A stretch of 64,000 nucleotides of DNA from Olsenella sp. An293 (lineage in GTDB: Bacteria; Actinomycetota; Coriobacteriia; Coriobacteriales; Atopobiaceae), in NCBI RefSeq assembly GCF_002159495.1, contig NZ_NFIT01000003.1:1-64000 (forward strand), in the 5' to 3' direction. The translations under genes were made by a program, and so were the position numbers. Positions 51,402-60,378 of this stretch are shown here, piece after piece. Under the pieces are notes generated by a model, which was not told the origin of the DNA, ran no database searches, and saw only the letters and a list, made by a program, of their open reading frames with translations. Numbering within the stretch: position 1 is the first letter of the stretch; each line of letters starts with the position of its first letter.

Positions 51402-51928
51402 CGTCCCCGCGCCCGGGGACCCCCGCCGCCTCGTCGGAGGCGACGCGCCACGTCATGCAGGCCAACAGGAGCAAGAACACGGGACCCGAGCTCAAGGTCC
51501 GCGCCGCGCTGCGCGAGGCGGGGCTGACGGGCTACCGGCTCCACTGGAAGATCCCCGGCCGCCCGGACGTGTGCTTTCCCGGCCGGCGCGTGGCCATCCT
51601 GATCAACGGGTGCTTCTGGCACCGCTGCCCCTTCTGCTCCCCCTCGAGGCCCAAGACGCACGCGGAGTTCTGGGAGGCAAAGTTCGAGCGCAACCGCGCG
51701 CGGGACGCCCGCGTGCGCGCCGAGCTCGTCGCCGAGGGCTGGACCGTCGTCGTGGTGTGGGAGTGTCGGCTCAAGAAGGCGCGCCTCGAGAAGACCATGG
51801 ACCAGATCGTGGACGTGGTGCGCCGGGCGGGGGAGGAGCGCCTCCCGGGGCACGTGGTCGAGATCGGCTCGCAGGGCGCCTGGCGGCTGCGCCGGCTGCG
51901 CGCGGGCCGGCGCGCGCGGCGCGGATAG
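51395..51928 (+). CDS. vsr: Vsr-family very short patch repair endonuclease
   Basis: A 177-residue endonuclease of the Vsr family that nicks DNA at T:G mismatches formed by 5-methylcytosine deamination. MQANRSKNTGPELKVRAALREAGLTGYRLHWKIPGRPDVCFPGRRVAILINGCFWHRCPFC holds the catalytic Asp, the metal-site residues and the zinc Cys/His set; EFWEAKFERNRARD follows. The GTG at 51395 overlaps the upstream stop by 7 nt; ATG 51455 would remove 20 residues. The expected cytosine-C5 methyltransferase is not in the window. A basic Arg-rich tail (RRLRRLRAGRRARRG-like) is unusual. Confidence 0.9.
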   Translation: MVASPRPGTPAASSEATRHVMQANRSKNTGPELKVRAALREAGLTGYRLHWKIPGRPDVCFPGRRVAILINGCFWHRCPFCSPSRPKTHAEFWEAKFERNRARDARVRAELVAEGWTVVVVWECRLKKARLEKTMDQIVDVVRRAGEERLPGHVVEIGSQGAWRLRRLRAGRRARRG

Positions 51929-52055
51929 ACCGTCTCGTGGCCCGCAGGCGCCGCTCGCCCGTGCCGGGGCGGCGTGCCTCGCGGCGAGGTGCTAGGCTGA
52001 GAAGGACGGTGCGCCCGCAAGGGGGCGCGACGCGAGGAGCGAGGGAGGGTCGCAG

Positions 52056-52829
52056 ATGTCCACATACGTCTTCTCGGACGTGCACGGCCACCGCGCGACG
52101 CTCGAGCGCGCGCTCATGCGCGTCTCGCCCTCGAGTGAGGACCGCTTCTTCTGCCTGGGGGATATGATCGATCGAGGCCCGGACCCGGTGGGCGTCCTGC
52201 GCGTGTGCCGGGAGCTCCCCAACGTGTGCGCGCTCATGGGCAACCACGAGGACCTCATGATTTCGTGCCTGGACAGTCCCGGCGACCCGCTCGCGACCAT
52301 GAACTGGGGGATCAACGGGGGCGCCAAGACCTCGTCGGGGCTCGCGGAGCTGACCGACGACGAGGCGGACGAGCTCGTGGCATGGGTGCGCTCCCTGTCG
52401 CGCTGGGCCCAGACGGTCGTGAGGGACCGTCGCTACCTGCTCGTCCACGCGGGGGTGCGGCTCTCCGCGCCCGTGCCGGAGCTCTGGGACGAGCGAAGCG
52501 CGGCGGAGTATCTCTCCGCCCAGGACCCCGAGGACCTCACCTGGATTCGCGAGGAGTTCTGGGGGGCGCCCACCGGCCTCGCCGGCGAGCGCGGCGACGG
52601 ACCGGTGATCGTGGCGGGCCACACGCCGACGCCCTATCTCGAGCGCATGGCGCACGACCTCGACCGCGACCCGATCGGCGAGGACGGCCTGGCGCGCATG
52701 GTGCGCGTGGGGGGCGACCGCTGGGACATCGACTGCTGCGCCGCGGGCGGGGCCGGGCTCGGGCAGGTGCTCGTGCTGCGCCTCGACGACGCCAAGGCGT
52801 TCTACGAGCCCGTGCGCGAGGGGGAGTGA
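52056..52829 (+). CDS. Calcineurin-like serine/threonine protein phosphatase
   Basis: A 257-residue metallophosphoesterase. The dimetal motifs are YVFSDVHGH (5-13), CLGDMIDRGPDP, MGNHEDL, LLVHAGV and VAGHTPTPY. The pattern resembles PrpA/ApaH-like bacterial phosphatases that act on phosphoproteins or nucleotide polyphosphates. The ATG at 52056 lies after GGAGGG. It stands between vsr and the SGNH fusion gene, with no clear operon partner. Substrate choice cannot be judged. Confidence 0.88.
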   Translation: MSTYVFSDVHGHRATLERALMRVSPSSEDRFFCLGDMIDRGPDPVGVLRVCRELPNVCALMGNHEDLMISCLDSPGDPLATMNWGINGGAKTSSGLAELTDDEADELVAWVRSLSRWAQTVVRDRRYLLVHAGVRLSAPVPELWDERSAAEYLSAQDPEDLTWIREEFWGAPTGLAGERGDGPVIVAGHTPTPYLERMAHDLDRDPIGEDGLARMVRVGGDRWDIDCCAAGGAGLGQVLVLRLDDAKAFYEPVREGE

Positions 52830-52906
52830 GCGCCGAGCTCACCCGTTGCGGCCGGCATGTGTACAATGTTCTGGCCAGAAACGCACTCTAGACGCAGAGG
52901 GACCAT

Positions 52907-54718
52907 ATGAACCTCGCCATCAGCGCGCGTGCCGCGGACCTGCTGCACGGCGCCATCGACACCGCCGCCGAGAAGGGCGGCTGGGTCCGTCCGATCAGAT
53001 TCACCGTCGACCAGCTCAGGGCACTCGGGAGCGTCCGCGCGTGGCATCCCGGGCTCTATCGGAGCATGGCGGCCTGCACCTCGGGCGTCTGCCTCGAGTT
53101 CTCGACCGACGCCACGCGCGTGGCCGTCGAGGTGCGCGTGGATGCGGTCCCCAAGGGCGCGCAGGCTGTGCTCGACGACGCGGCGCGCCACGAGGGCGGC
53201 CCCACGCCGCCCTTCGACGGCGTCTCGGCAGACGTCGACGGCCGTCACCTCCCGCTCATGACACCGGACGAGAACGACCTCGTCGAGTTTGCCCTCGACG
53301 ACCCGGACGCCGCCCCGGAGCCGGGGCTCGTGCGCATCCCGCTTCCCGGCATGGGGGAGCCCCATCGCGTGCGCGTCTGGCTGCCCTGCCTCTCCTCCTG
53401 CGCCGTGCGCGAGGTCCGCGCCGACGGCACCTACCTCGAGCCCGTACCGGAGCGCGGGCAGCTGCTCGTGCTCGGCGACTCGATCGCGCAGGGCTTCGTC
53501 TCGTGCGACCCCGGGCGCTCCTGGACCGCCCGGCTCGCCGCCCATCTCGACCTCGACCTCCTCAACCAGGGCGTGGGCGGACAGGTCTTCCAGCCCGGCT
53601 CGCTCGCGGGCCTCTCCGAGGTCGCGCGTCCCGAGGCGATCGTCGTGGAGCTTGGCGAGAACTACCGCTACGAGCCCTGTCAGGCCTCGCGCGTGGGGCG
53701 TGAGATCCTCGCCTACCTCTACGAGGTCTCCGAAGCCTGGCCCGAGGTCCCGACGTGGGTGCTCACGCCGCTGCCGCACGCCGAGGAGCTCTATCCCACG
53801 CACCCGCGCAGCTGCGCCGGCGAGGTGGACGCTCTCATCGAGACGGCCGTGCGCCGCCACCCGCAGATGCGGCTCGTCGACGGCGCGGCGCTGCTCGACG
53901 CCGAGGCGCTGCCGGAGCTGCTCGCGGACGGCTCCGACCATCCGGGCCCCGAGGGGCAGCGGATGCTCGCGGAGCGGCTCTCGTTTGTCGTGGACGCCAC
54001 CGCCGTGCGCCCCGAGCAGCGCCGGACGCTCGCCCTGGCCATCGCCCGGCGGGCCGGCGAGGGCGCCCTGCCCGTCGTCGAGGCGCTGCGCCGCGGCCTG
54101 GGCGAGGTCCTTCTCGCCGACAAGGGCGCCGTCGTGCTCGGGCTTCCGGGGGGCGAGACCCTCGCGTGGGCGACGGGTCGGGCCACCCTGCGCCGGGCGC
54201 TCACCTGCCTGGGCTCGCGCGGCGTGGTGTGCCTGTGCGGCGATCGCCGGACGGCCCGCGACGCCGCCCGCGCCGTCGGCGGCTCCCCGCGCCCCTGCCA
54301 CCTGGTGACGTGGCGCGGCGAGGCGCCCAAGATCGACGCGACGCGTGACGTGCGCCCGCTCACGACGGCCTATGCCGGCGTCATCCTCGAGCACTACGCC
54401 CATCCCGAGTACCTCGCCCCCGGCGAGCTCGAGGAGCTGCTCGAGGCGGGGGCGTTTCTCGGCGGCTTCGAGGACGGCCGCATCGTGGGCTTTGTCGGGG
54501 AACACCCGGACGGCTCGATGGGCATGCTCGAGGTCTTCGAGGGGTCGCGACGCAAGGGGTGGGGGAGCACGCTCGCTGCCGCCAAGCTCGCCCAGACGAT
54601 CGCCCGCGGCGACACGCCCTGGGCCGCCGTCTGGCCGGACAACGAGGCGTCGCTTTCGCTCGAGCGCTCGATGGGGTTCGAGGTGGCGCCCGCCGAGGGC
54701 CTCTGGTACATCTCGTAG
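52907..54718 (+). CDS. SGNH-hydrolase and GNAT acetyltransferase fusion
   Basis: A 603-residue two-enzyme protein. Residues 1-180 form a beta-rich domain like the N-terminal part of CE2-type esterases. The SGNH hydrolase follows, with VLGDSIAQGF (nucleophile Ser near 192), GQVFQPG, GENYRY (near 249) and DGSDHPGPEGQ (Asp/His near 343-346). After a linker with a second Rossmann-like segment, a GNAT domain (about 480-603) has RRKGWGSTLAAAKLAQTI and DNEASLSLERSMGFEV. It may deacylate and acetylate related glycan or small-molecule substrates. The ATG at 52907 follows AGAGGGA; TACAAT at 52862 is a likely -10. Confidence 0.82.
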   Translation: MNLAISARAADLLHGAIDTAAEKGGWVRPIRFTVDQLRALGSVRAWHPGLYRSMAACTSGVCLEFSTDATRVAVEVRVDAVPKGAQAVLDDAARHEGGPTPPFDGVSADVDGRHLPLMTPDENDLVEFALDDPDAAPEPGLVRIPLPGMGEPHRVRVWLPCLSSCAVREVRADGTYLEPVPERGQLLVLGDSIAQGFVSCDPGRSWTARLAAHLDLDLLNQGVGGQVFQPGSLAGLSEVARPEAIVVELGENYRYEPCQASRVGREILAYLYEVSEAWPEVPTWVLTPLPHAEELYPTHPRSCAGEVDALIETAVRRHPQMRLVDGAALLDAEALPELLADGSDHPGPEGQRMLAERLSFVVDATAVRPEQRRTLALAIARRAGEGALPVVEALRRGLGEVLLADKGAVVLGLPGGETLAWATGRATLRRALTCLGSRGVVCLCGDRRTARDAARAVGGSPRPCHLVTWRGEAPKIDATRDVRPLTTAYAGVILEHYAHPEYLAPGELEELLEAGAFLGGFEDGRIVGFVGEHPDGSMGMLEVFEGSRRKGWGSTLAAAKLAQTIARGDTPWAAVWPDNEASLSLERSMGFEVAPAEGLWYIS

Positions 54719-54868
54719 CCTCTGAGCAGCGCGTCTACACCAAGCGTCCACATATCTATATATTTTGTCGGCTTTTCGCGCGCATGGGCGCCAACACCTA
54801 CAATGCACGCCGCGCAACGGTAAAACCCCAGCGCAAACACGCCAAAGCTGACCCCAAGGGAGTCACCC

Positions 54869-56236
54869 ATGAGCAATCTTCAGAGCCGCGCGCTCGAGTC
54901 CGAGTTCTGCGCCATCGTGAACGAGCTGGGGGGTGACGCCGAGGGCAAGGCCGCCGGCGACGCCTTCCTCGCCGCGTCCCACCCCGTGCGGGGCGGCCGC
55001 GGGGTGCCCGACTGGGCCGTCACGCCCAAGATCCTTGGTCCCGCCGAGCTGGGCATCCTGCGCGACGGCGCAGAGACCTTCGGCCGCATCCTCGAGAAGG
55101 TCACGGCCCACTACCTCGACGACGCCGACTACCGGGCGCTCTTCCGCCTTCCGGAGGAGTTCGAGCAGCAGACCCTCATCCCCACCGGCTATGACCAGCT
55201 GATCCCCTTCATGCGCCTCGACACCCTCTTCGACCAAGAGACGGGTGCCTTCCGCTTCTGCGGCGTGGCGACCACGAGCGCGGGCATGACCTCGGCCATC
55301 GACGTCACGCGCGCCGTGTGCCTCACCGAGGCCTACCGTCGCTTCTCCGAGCGCCACGAGGGCATCCACGCCCTCGACCCGGTGGGCGGCGTGATCGAGG
55401 CCCTGCGCGAGACCTACACCTCCTGGGCCAACGCCGACGCCGGCACCCATCACCCCGAGCGCCCGGTCGTGGGCATCGTGGACTACCCGGAGAGCGCCTC
55501 GGCCGTGGAGTTTGCCGACCTCATCGAGCGCCTCGCCGAGGAGGGCGTCTTCGCGCGCTTCGTGGACATTCGCGACCTGCGCATCGAGGAGGCCGCCGGC
55601 CAGCGTCGCCTCGTTGACTCCGAGGGCCCCGTCGTCTGCGTCTACCGCCGCGCCCCCCTGGGCGAGATGCTCGAGAAGCCCTGCGCGGGCGCCGAGGCGC
55701 TCGTCGAGGCCGCCCGCCGCGGCTTGGCCTGCCTGATCGGCGGCTTCTGCGCCGCGCCGGTGGCCACCAACGCCATCTTCGCCGTGCTCCACGCACCCGA
55801 GACCGAGGCTGTCCTCACCTCCGACGAGCTCGCCTTCGTGCGCGCCCACGTCCCCGAGGCCCACTTCCTCGAGCGTGGGTGCGACCTCACGCCCTACCTC
55901 GCCGAGCAGGACGGCTGGATCGTCCGCCCGGCCGGCGGCTACCGTGCCTCCGAGGCCGTGGCGGGCGTCGACCGCATGGACCGCGACGAGTGGTGGCGCG
56001 TCCTGCTCGCCGGCTGCGAGGAGGGCGCCGTGATCGAGCGCTGCGACCCCGCCTACCGCTCCCAGATCGTCGTGGGCGGCGAGGGCGGCTCCGAGCCCAT
56101 CGAGGTCGGCAACATGCTCGGCCTGTTCCTGTGCCGCGGAGCCTTCCGCGGCGTCTACGCGCGCTGCGGGCACGAGTCCGTCATGGGCGCCTGGGGCGAG
56201 CACTTCGACCTGGGCTGCCTGGTCGTGAACGAGTAG
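54869..56236 (+). CDS. Predicted circularly permuted ATP-grasp-like protein
   Basis: A 455-residue protein not clearly assigned. The segment FMRLDTLFDQETGAFRFCGVATTSAGMTSA resembles the RxDxxxD...ExNxxxP region of circularly permuted ATP-grasp or glutathionylspermidine-synthase-like enzymes, but the Glu/Asn pair is replaced. VYRRAPLGEML, GWIVRPAGGYRASEAVAGVD and GNMLGLFLCRGAFRGVYARCG look like conserved blocks of an unknown family. It would be a peptide-bond-forming ligase if active. The ATG at 54869 follows AAGGGA, with TACAAT about 70 nt upstream. dgt begins only 7 nt after it, so the two are likely co-transcribed. Confidence 0.5.
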   Translation: MSNLQSRALESEFCAIVNELGGDAEGKAAGDAFLAASHPVRGGRGVPDWAVTPKILGPAELGILRDGAETFGRILEKVTAHYLDDADYRALFRLPEEFEQQTLIPTGYDQLIPFMRLDTLFDQETGAFRFCGVATTSAGMTSAIDVTRAVCLTEAYRRFSERHEGIHALDPVGGVIEALRETYTSWANADAGTHHPERPVVGIVDYPESASAVEFADLIERLAEEGVFARFVDIRDLRIEEAAGQRRLVDSEGPVVCVYRRAPLGEMLEKPCAGAEALVEAARRGLACLIGGFCAAPVATNAIFAVLHAPETEAVLTSDELAFVRAHVPEAHFLERGCDLTPYLAEQDGWIVRPAGGYRASEAVAGVDRMDRDEWWRVLLAGCEEGAVIERCDPAYRSQIVVGGEGGSEPIEVGNMLGLFLCRGAFRGVYARCGHESVMGAWGEHFDLGCLVVNE

Positions 56237-56243
56237 CGCCCCG

Positions 56244-57491
56244 ATGTCGGCGGTCGTGAACAGGCTGGCGCCCGGGCTCACCGGGCGCCTCTCCGAGGGG
56301 GCCTCGGAGGCCGTGGCCGAGCGCCTCGCCTCCGGGACGCTCTCTCCGTTTGCCTGCCGCGCGGCCTCGGCCATCCGCCGCGACCCCTGCGAGCGCGACC
56401 GCGACACCGCCATGCGGCCCGCCTTCGTGCGCGATGCCGAGAAGATCATGCACCTGCCGGCCTACAACCGCCTGGCGGGCAAGACCCAGGTCTTCTCGTT
56501 CCGCGCCAACGACGACCTGTGCCGCCGCGGCCTGCACGTGCAGCTCGTGGCGCGCGTCGCCCGCGACATCGGCCGCGCTCTGGGGCTCAACCTCGACCTC
56601 ATCGAGGCCATCGCGCTGGCGCACGACCTGGGCCACACGCCCTTCGGCCACGCCGGCGAGCGCTTCCTGAACGACGTCTTCCACGCCCGCACCGGCCGCT
56701 GGTTTTTCCACAACGTGCAGAGCGTGCGCGTGGTCGATGTGCTCGCCGGGCGCAACGTGAGCCTGCAGACGCTCGACGGGGCGCTGTGCCACAACGGCGA
56801 GTTCGAGCAGCAGGTCTTCGAGACGAGCGGCCTTGCGGAGTTCGACACCTTCGACCGCGTGGTCGAGTCGTCCTGGGAGCACGGCGACGAGACCATCTCG
56901 CACCTGCGTCCCATGACCCTCGAGGGCTGCGTGGTGCGCGTCTCCGACATCATCGCCTACGTGGGCAAGGACCGCCAGGACGCCATCAGCGCCGGCCTCT
57001 GCTCCGAGGACACCTTCGACGACGGCCTGGGCGGCGGCTACAACGCCTGGGCGCTCGCGGCCTTTGTCGCGGACGTCGTGGAGCACAGCCTGGGCCGCGA
57101 CCGCATCGAGATGAGCGAGGAGGCCTTTGCCGAGATGCGCCGCGCCAAGCGCGAGAACTACGAGAAGATTTACGGCGCCGGCGAGGTCAACGGCGACTTC
57201 TCCGCCGAGGTGGCCGAGCTCTTCGGACGGCTCTACGACTACGAGCTGGAGGCGCTCGCGGCCGGCGACGAGTCCGCCGCGATCTTCGCGCACCACGTGC
57301 TGCCCACGCAGCGGCGCCTCGCGTTCTACGGGCGCGGCTACGACTGGGAGCGCGACCCGGACCAGACCGTGGTGGACTTCATCTCCTCGATGACCGACGA
57401 CTACTTCATGGCCACCTGCGAGGCTCTGTTCCCCGACGCCGCCGGGCTCTTCCCGAACCGCGGGTACTTCTCGGAGGGCGTGCGCGCGTAG
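56244..57491 (+). CDS. dgt: dGTPase-like HD-domain triphosphohydrolase
   Basis: A 415-residue HD-superfamily enzyme of the deoxyguanosinetriphosphate triphosphohydrolase type, removing triphosphate from dNTPs. RDAEKIMHLPAYNRLAGKTQVF is the family opening, AIALAHDLGHTPFGHAGERFLND holds the HD metal pair (about 125-128), and VRVSDIIAYVGKDRQDA has the distal Asp. The ATG at 56244 has no strong ribosome-binding site and starts 7 nt after the upstream stop, suggesting translational coupling. Substrate specificity may be broader than dGTP. Confidence 0.88.
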   Translation: MSAVVNRLAPGLTGRLSEGASEAVAERLASGTLSPFACRAASAIRRDPCERDRDTAMRPAFVRDAEKIMHLPAYNRLAGKTQVFSFRANDDLCRRGLHVQLVARVARDIGRALGLNLDLIEAIALAHDLGHTPFGHAGERFLNDVFHARTGRWFFHNVQSVRVVDVLAGRNVSLQTLDGALCHNGEFEQQVFETSGLAEFDTFDRVVESSWEHGDETISHLRPMTLEGCVVRVSDIIAYVGKDRQDAISAGLCSEDTFDDGLGGGYNAWALAAFVADVVEHSLGRDRIEMSEEAFAEMRRAKRENYEKIYGAGEVNGDFSAEVAELFGRLYDYELEALAAGDESAAIFAHHVLPTQRRLAFYGRGYDWERDPDQTVVDFISSMTDDYFMATCEALFPDAAGLFPNRGYFSEGVRA

Positions 57492-57673
57492 GGCGCCGGG
57501 CGGCGACGCGGCTGACGAGAGGGGCGCGTGCAGACCCGTAGCCGCTGCACGGAGCGTGGCGTCTCAAGGCGCACGCTCGCGATGGAGTTCCCGGCACCTC
57601 CTTTAACCCATAATTGACCCCTCGGCCTACACGTGTAGAATGGCGCCCCGATATACGCAAGGAGGGGGTAGGT

Positions 57674-58678
57674 ATGGCGTTGGCGAGAAGAACCAGGCGG
57701 GTCGTGGCGATCGTGGTCGCCGCGCTTCTCGCCCTCGTGGTCGTGGGGCTGGGCCTCGCCGGGAACTTCCTCGTGGACTTTGCGCTGAACCCGAACGCCG
57801 AGGTCTCGATGGCGCGCTCGATGCGCGAAGGCGGCGTGGGCGGGCTCGACTACGCCGAGGCGCCCAAGTTCGACGAGGCGTATGCCGCCGAGGCTGCCTC
57901 CTGGTTCGAGGCGGAGAAGCGCAGCGTCTCCCACCAGGCGTCGGACGGCACGGTCCTTCTGGGCTGGGAGCTCGACGGCGCGAACGGCGACGCCTACTCC
58001 GACGGGCACACCTGGGCGGTGGTCTGCCACGGCTACATCGGCGAGCCCGCGGACATGGCCAAGTACGCCTACCACTTCTCCCAGCTGGGCATGAGCGTGC
58101 TCATGCCTGCCGCGCGCGGCCACGAGCGCAACGTCGACACGGGCCTCATCCAGATGGGCTGGGGAGACGCGCGCGACCTTCTGGGCTGGGTCGACGACAT
58201 CGTGGCGCGCGACCCCGAGGCGCGCATCATCCTGTTTGGCGTCTCCATGGGCGGCGCCGAGGTCATGATGGCCTCCGGCATGAGCGGCCTCTCGGAAAAC
58301 GTCAGCCTGATCGTGGAGGACTGCGGCTACACGAGCGTCTGGGACGAGTTCGTGTTGCAGCTGGACAACGTCTTCGGCCTGCCGAGCTTTCCGATCCTCA
58401 ACGTCGCCGACGCGGCGTGCCTGCTGCGCGCCGGCTACACCTTCGAGGCGGCCTCTGCGGTGGAGAGCCTGCGCTCCGCGAGCGTGCCGATGCTCTTCAT
58501 CCACGGCGACGAGGACGCCTTCGTGCCCTTCTCGATGCTCGACGAGTGCTACGACGCCTGCGCGAGCGAGCAGAAGGAGAAGCTCGTCGTCTCCGGGGCC
58601 GGCCACGGCCTGGCCGCGAGCACCGACCCCGACCTCTACTGGTCCACCGTGGACGCCTTCGTGGCCGAGCACCTGTAG
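57674..58678 (+). CDS. Membrane-anchored alpha/beta hydrolase
   Basis: A 334-residue protein with an Arg-rich start and one N-terminal helix (VVAIVVAALLALVVVGLGLAG), followed by an extracytoplasmic alpha/beta hydrolase. VVCHGYIGEP is the oxyanion strand, GVSMGGAEV contains the nucleophile Ser (about 191), LFIHGDEDAFVP has the acid and SGAGHGLA the His. It resembles BEM46/DUF-type lipases and peptidases. The ATG at 57674 follows AAGGAGGGGG. GAGAAGAAC lies in codons 4-7. A hairpin array starts 24 nt after the stop. Confidence 0.88.
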   Translation: MALARRTRRVVAIVVAALLALVVVGLGLAGNFLVDFALNPNAEVSMARSMREGGVGGLDYAEAPKFDEAYAAEAASWFEAEKRSVSHQASDGTVLLGWELDGANGDAYSDGHTWAVVCHGYIGEPADMAKYAYHFSQLGMSVLMPAARGHERNVDTGLIQMGWGDARDLLGWVDDIVARDPEARIILFGVSMGGAEVMMASGMSGLSENVSLIVEDCGYTSVWDEFVLQLDNVFGLPSFPILNVADAACLLRAGYTFEAASAVESLRSASVPMLFIHGDEDAFVPFSMLDECYDACASEQKEKLVVSGAGHGLAASTDPDLYWSTVDAFVAEHL

Positions 58679-58701
58679 GGTTTTCCGCGCGTTTTACTGA
58701 G

Positions 58702-58810
58702 GTGCGGCGGCGCGACGTTCTTGTCGACAGAAGTGTCGCAATCCCGCACGCCAGCCGCCGAGGTGCGGAAACGCGACGGTTTGGCCGACAAGAACGTCGC
58801 GATCCCGCAC
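58702..58810. repeat. Hairpin array C3: two divergent 48-nt units, 61-nt period
   Basis: Units lie at 58702-58749 and 58763-58810 with a 13-nt spacer. Outer ends GTGCGG and CCGCAC are as in C1/C2. The inner stem is CGCGACG/CGTCGCG instead of CCGGACG/CGTCCGG. The loop of the second unit, GTTTGGCCGACAAGAA, resembles GTCTGGACACGAAAAA of C2. Geometry is identical to the other arrays. Confidence 0.9.
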
Positions 58811-58942
58811 CTTCGCCCCAGAGTGCCGACAGGGGCGCGCCGCCGCCCGCGGGCGCCGGGAGTTGCGGAGGGACGTTTCTCGCAGAGCACGTCCTGAAAC
58901 AACCCCCTGCGCCCGCGGCCGGCGGCATCCCGCGCGATGGCG

Positions 58943-58948
58943 TACAAT
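58943..58948 (+). promoter_or_regulatory. -10 element of a probably leaderless rarA message
   Basis: TACAAT ends 7 nt before the rarA ATG and there is no Shine-Dalgarno sequence. Transcription would then start at or next to the A of the ATG. Confidence 0.55.
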
Positions 58949-58955
58949 CGTTCCC

Positions 58956-60323
58956 ATGGATACGTTGTTCACGCGCGTCGAGACCGCGCGAAAAAACCAA
59001 AACGCGCCGCTCGCGGCCCGCATGAGGCCCACGACGCTCGACGGCTACGTCGGCCAGGCCAAGGCCGTGGGGCCGGGCAGCTGGCTGCGCCGCGCCATCG
59101 AGCACGACACGCTCTCCTCGGTCATTCTCTACGGGCCGGCCGGCACGGGCAAGACCACGCTCGCGCGCATCATCGCCAACACCACGCACGCCGAGTTCGT
59201 CGAGGTCAGCGCCATCACCGGCACGGTCAAGGACCTTCGGCGCGAGATCGAGTCTGCCGAAAGCCGCCTGCTCACCTCCGGGCGTCGCACCATCCTGTTC
59301 GTGGACGAGATCCACCGCTTCAACCGCAGCCAGCAAGACGCCCTCCTGCACGCCGTGGAGGACCGGATCGTCGTTCTCATTGGCGCCACGACGGAAAACC
59401 CCTACTTTGAGGTCAACTCCGCCCTCATCAGCCGCAGCCGCGTCGTGGAGCTCACCGCCCTCGACGACGCCTCCGTCCGCGAGCTGGTCCGCCGCGCCGT
59501 GGCCGCCCCGGAGGGGCTCGCGGGCGCCTTCGAGCTCGCGCCCGAGGCGGAAGACGAGATCGTGACGCTTGCCGGTGGCGACGGGCGCGCCGCGCTCACC
59601 TCGCTCGAGCTGGCCTCCCAGATGGTGGACCGCCCGGCCGAGGGGGAGGGCAGCGGTCCCGCGACCATCACCCGCGAGCACGTCCTGGAGGCCAACCCGC
59701 GCCGGGGGCTTCCCTATGACAAGGCCGGGGACATGCACTACGACGTCATCTCGGCCTTCATCAAGTCGATGCGCGGCAGCGACCCCGACGCCGTGCTCTA
59801 CTGGCTCGCCCGCATGCTCGACGCGGGGGAGGACCCCAAGTTCATCGCGCGGCGCATCATGATCTGCGCCTCGGAGGACGTGGGCAACGCCGACCCGCAG
59901 GCGCTGCTCGTCGCCCACGCGGCCTTCAAGGCCACCGAGGTCATCGGCATGCCGGAGTGCCGCATCAACCTGGCGCAGGCGGCGACCTACGTGGCCCTGG
60001 CGCCCAAGTCAAACGCCGCGGAGGCCGGGATCGACGCCGCGCTCGCCGAGGTGCGCTCGGGACCTCGCCGCGAGGTGCCCAGCCACCTGCGCGACCGCCA
60101 TCGCCCCGGCTCCGACGAGTACGGCCCCTACCTCTACCCGCACAACTACCCGGGCGGCTGGGTGCCGCAGCGCTACCTGCCCGAGGGCCTTGAGCGCGGC
60201 TGCTTCTACCAGGCGAGCCCGCGCGGCTGGGAGGCGTGGCGCCAGGAGGCCATCGGGCGCGACATCGCCGACGGAGAGGACGGCGCCGAGAAGCGCGGCA
60301 AAGACGGCCGCCCAGTTGGGTAA
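58956..60323 (+). CDS. rarA: Replication-associated recombination protein A (RarA/MgsA)
   Basis: A 455-residue AAA+ ATPase acting at stalled replication forks. LAARMRPTTLDGYVGQ, Walker A YGPAGTGKTT (about 59-68), Walker B LFVDEIHRFNRSQQDALL, sensor GATTENPYFEVNSALISRS and the C-terminal RGSDPDAVLYWLARMLDAGEDPKFIARR are all conserved, with YKYPHN-type PYLYPHNYPGGW near the end. The ATG at 58956 has no ribosome-binding site but lies just after a -10, so the mRNA is probably leaderless. It is longer than many homologues by a charged tail (EDGAEKRGKDGRPVG). Confidence 0.95.
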   Translation: MDTLFTRVETARKNQNAPLAARMRPTTLDGYVGQAKAVGPGSWLRRAIEHDTLSSVILYGPAGTGKTTLARIIANTTHAEFVEVSAITGTVKDLRREIESAESRLLTSGRRTILFVDEIHRFNRSQQDALLHAVEDRIVVLIGATTENPYFEVNSALISRSRVVELTALDDASVRELVRRAVAAPEGLAGAFELAPEAEDEIVTLAGGDGRAALTSLELASQMVDRPAEGEGSGPATITREHVLEANPRRGLPYDKAGDMHYDVISAFIKSMRGSDPDAVLYWLARMLDAGEDPKFIARRIMICASEDVGNADPQALLVAHAAFKATEVIGMPECRINLAQAATYVALAPKSNAAEAGIDAALAEVRSGPRREVPSHLRDRHRPGSDEYGPYLYPHNYPGGWVPQRYLPEGLERGCFYQASPRGWEAWRQEAIGRDIADGEDGAEKRGKDGRPVG

Positions 60324-60378
60324 AATGAGACGTTAGGGAATCATCTGAGGCACAAGACGCTCCTTAAGGAGGGCGCAC

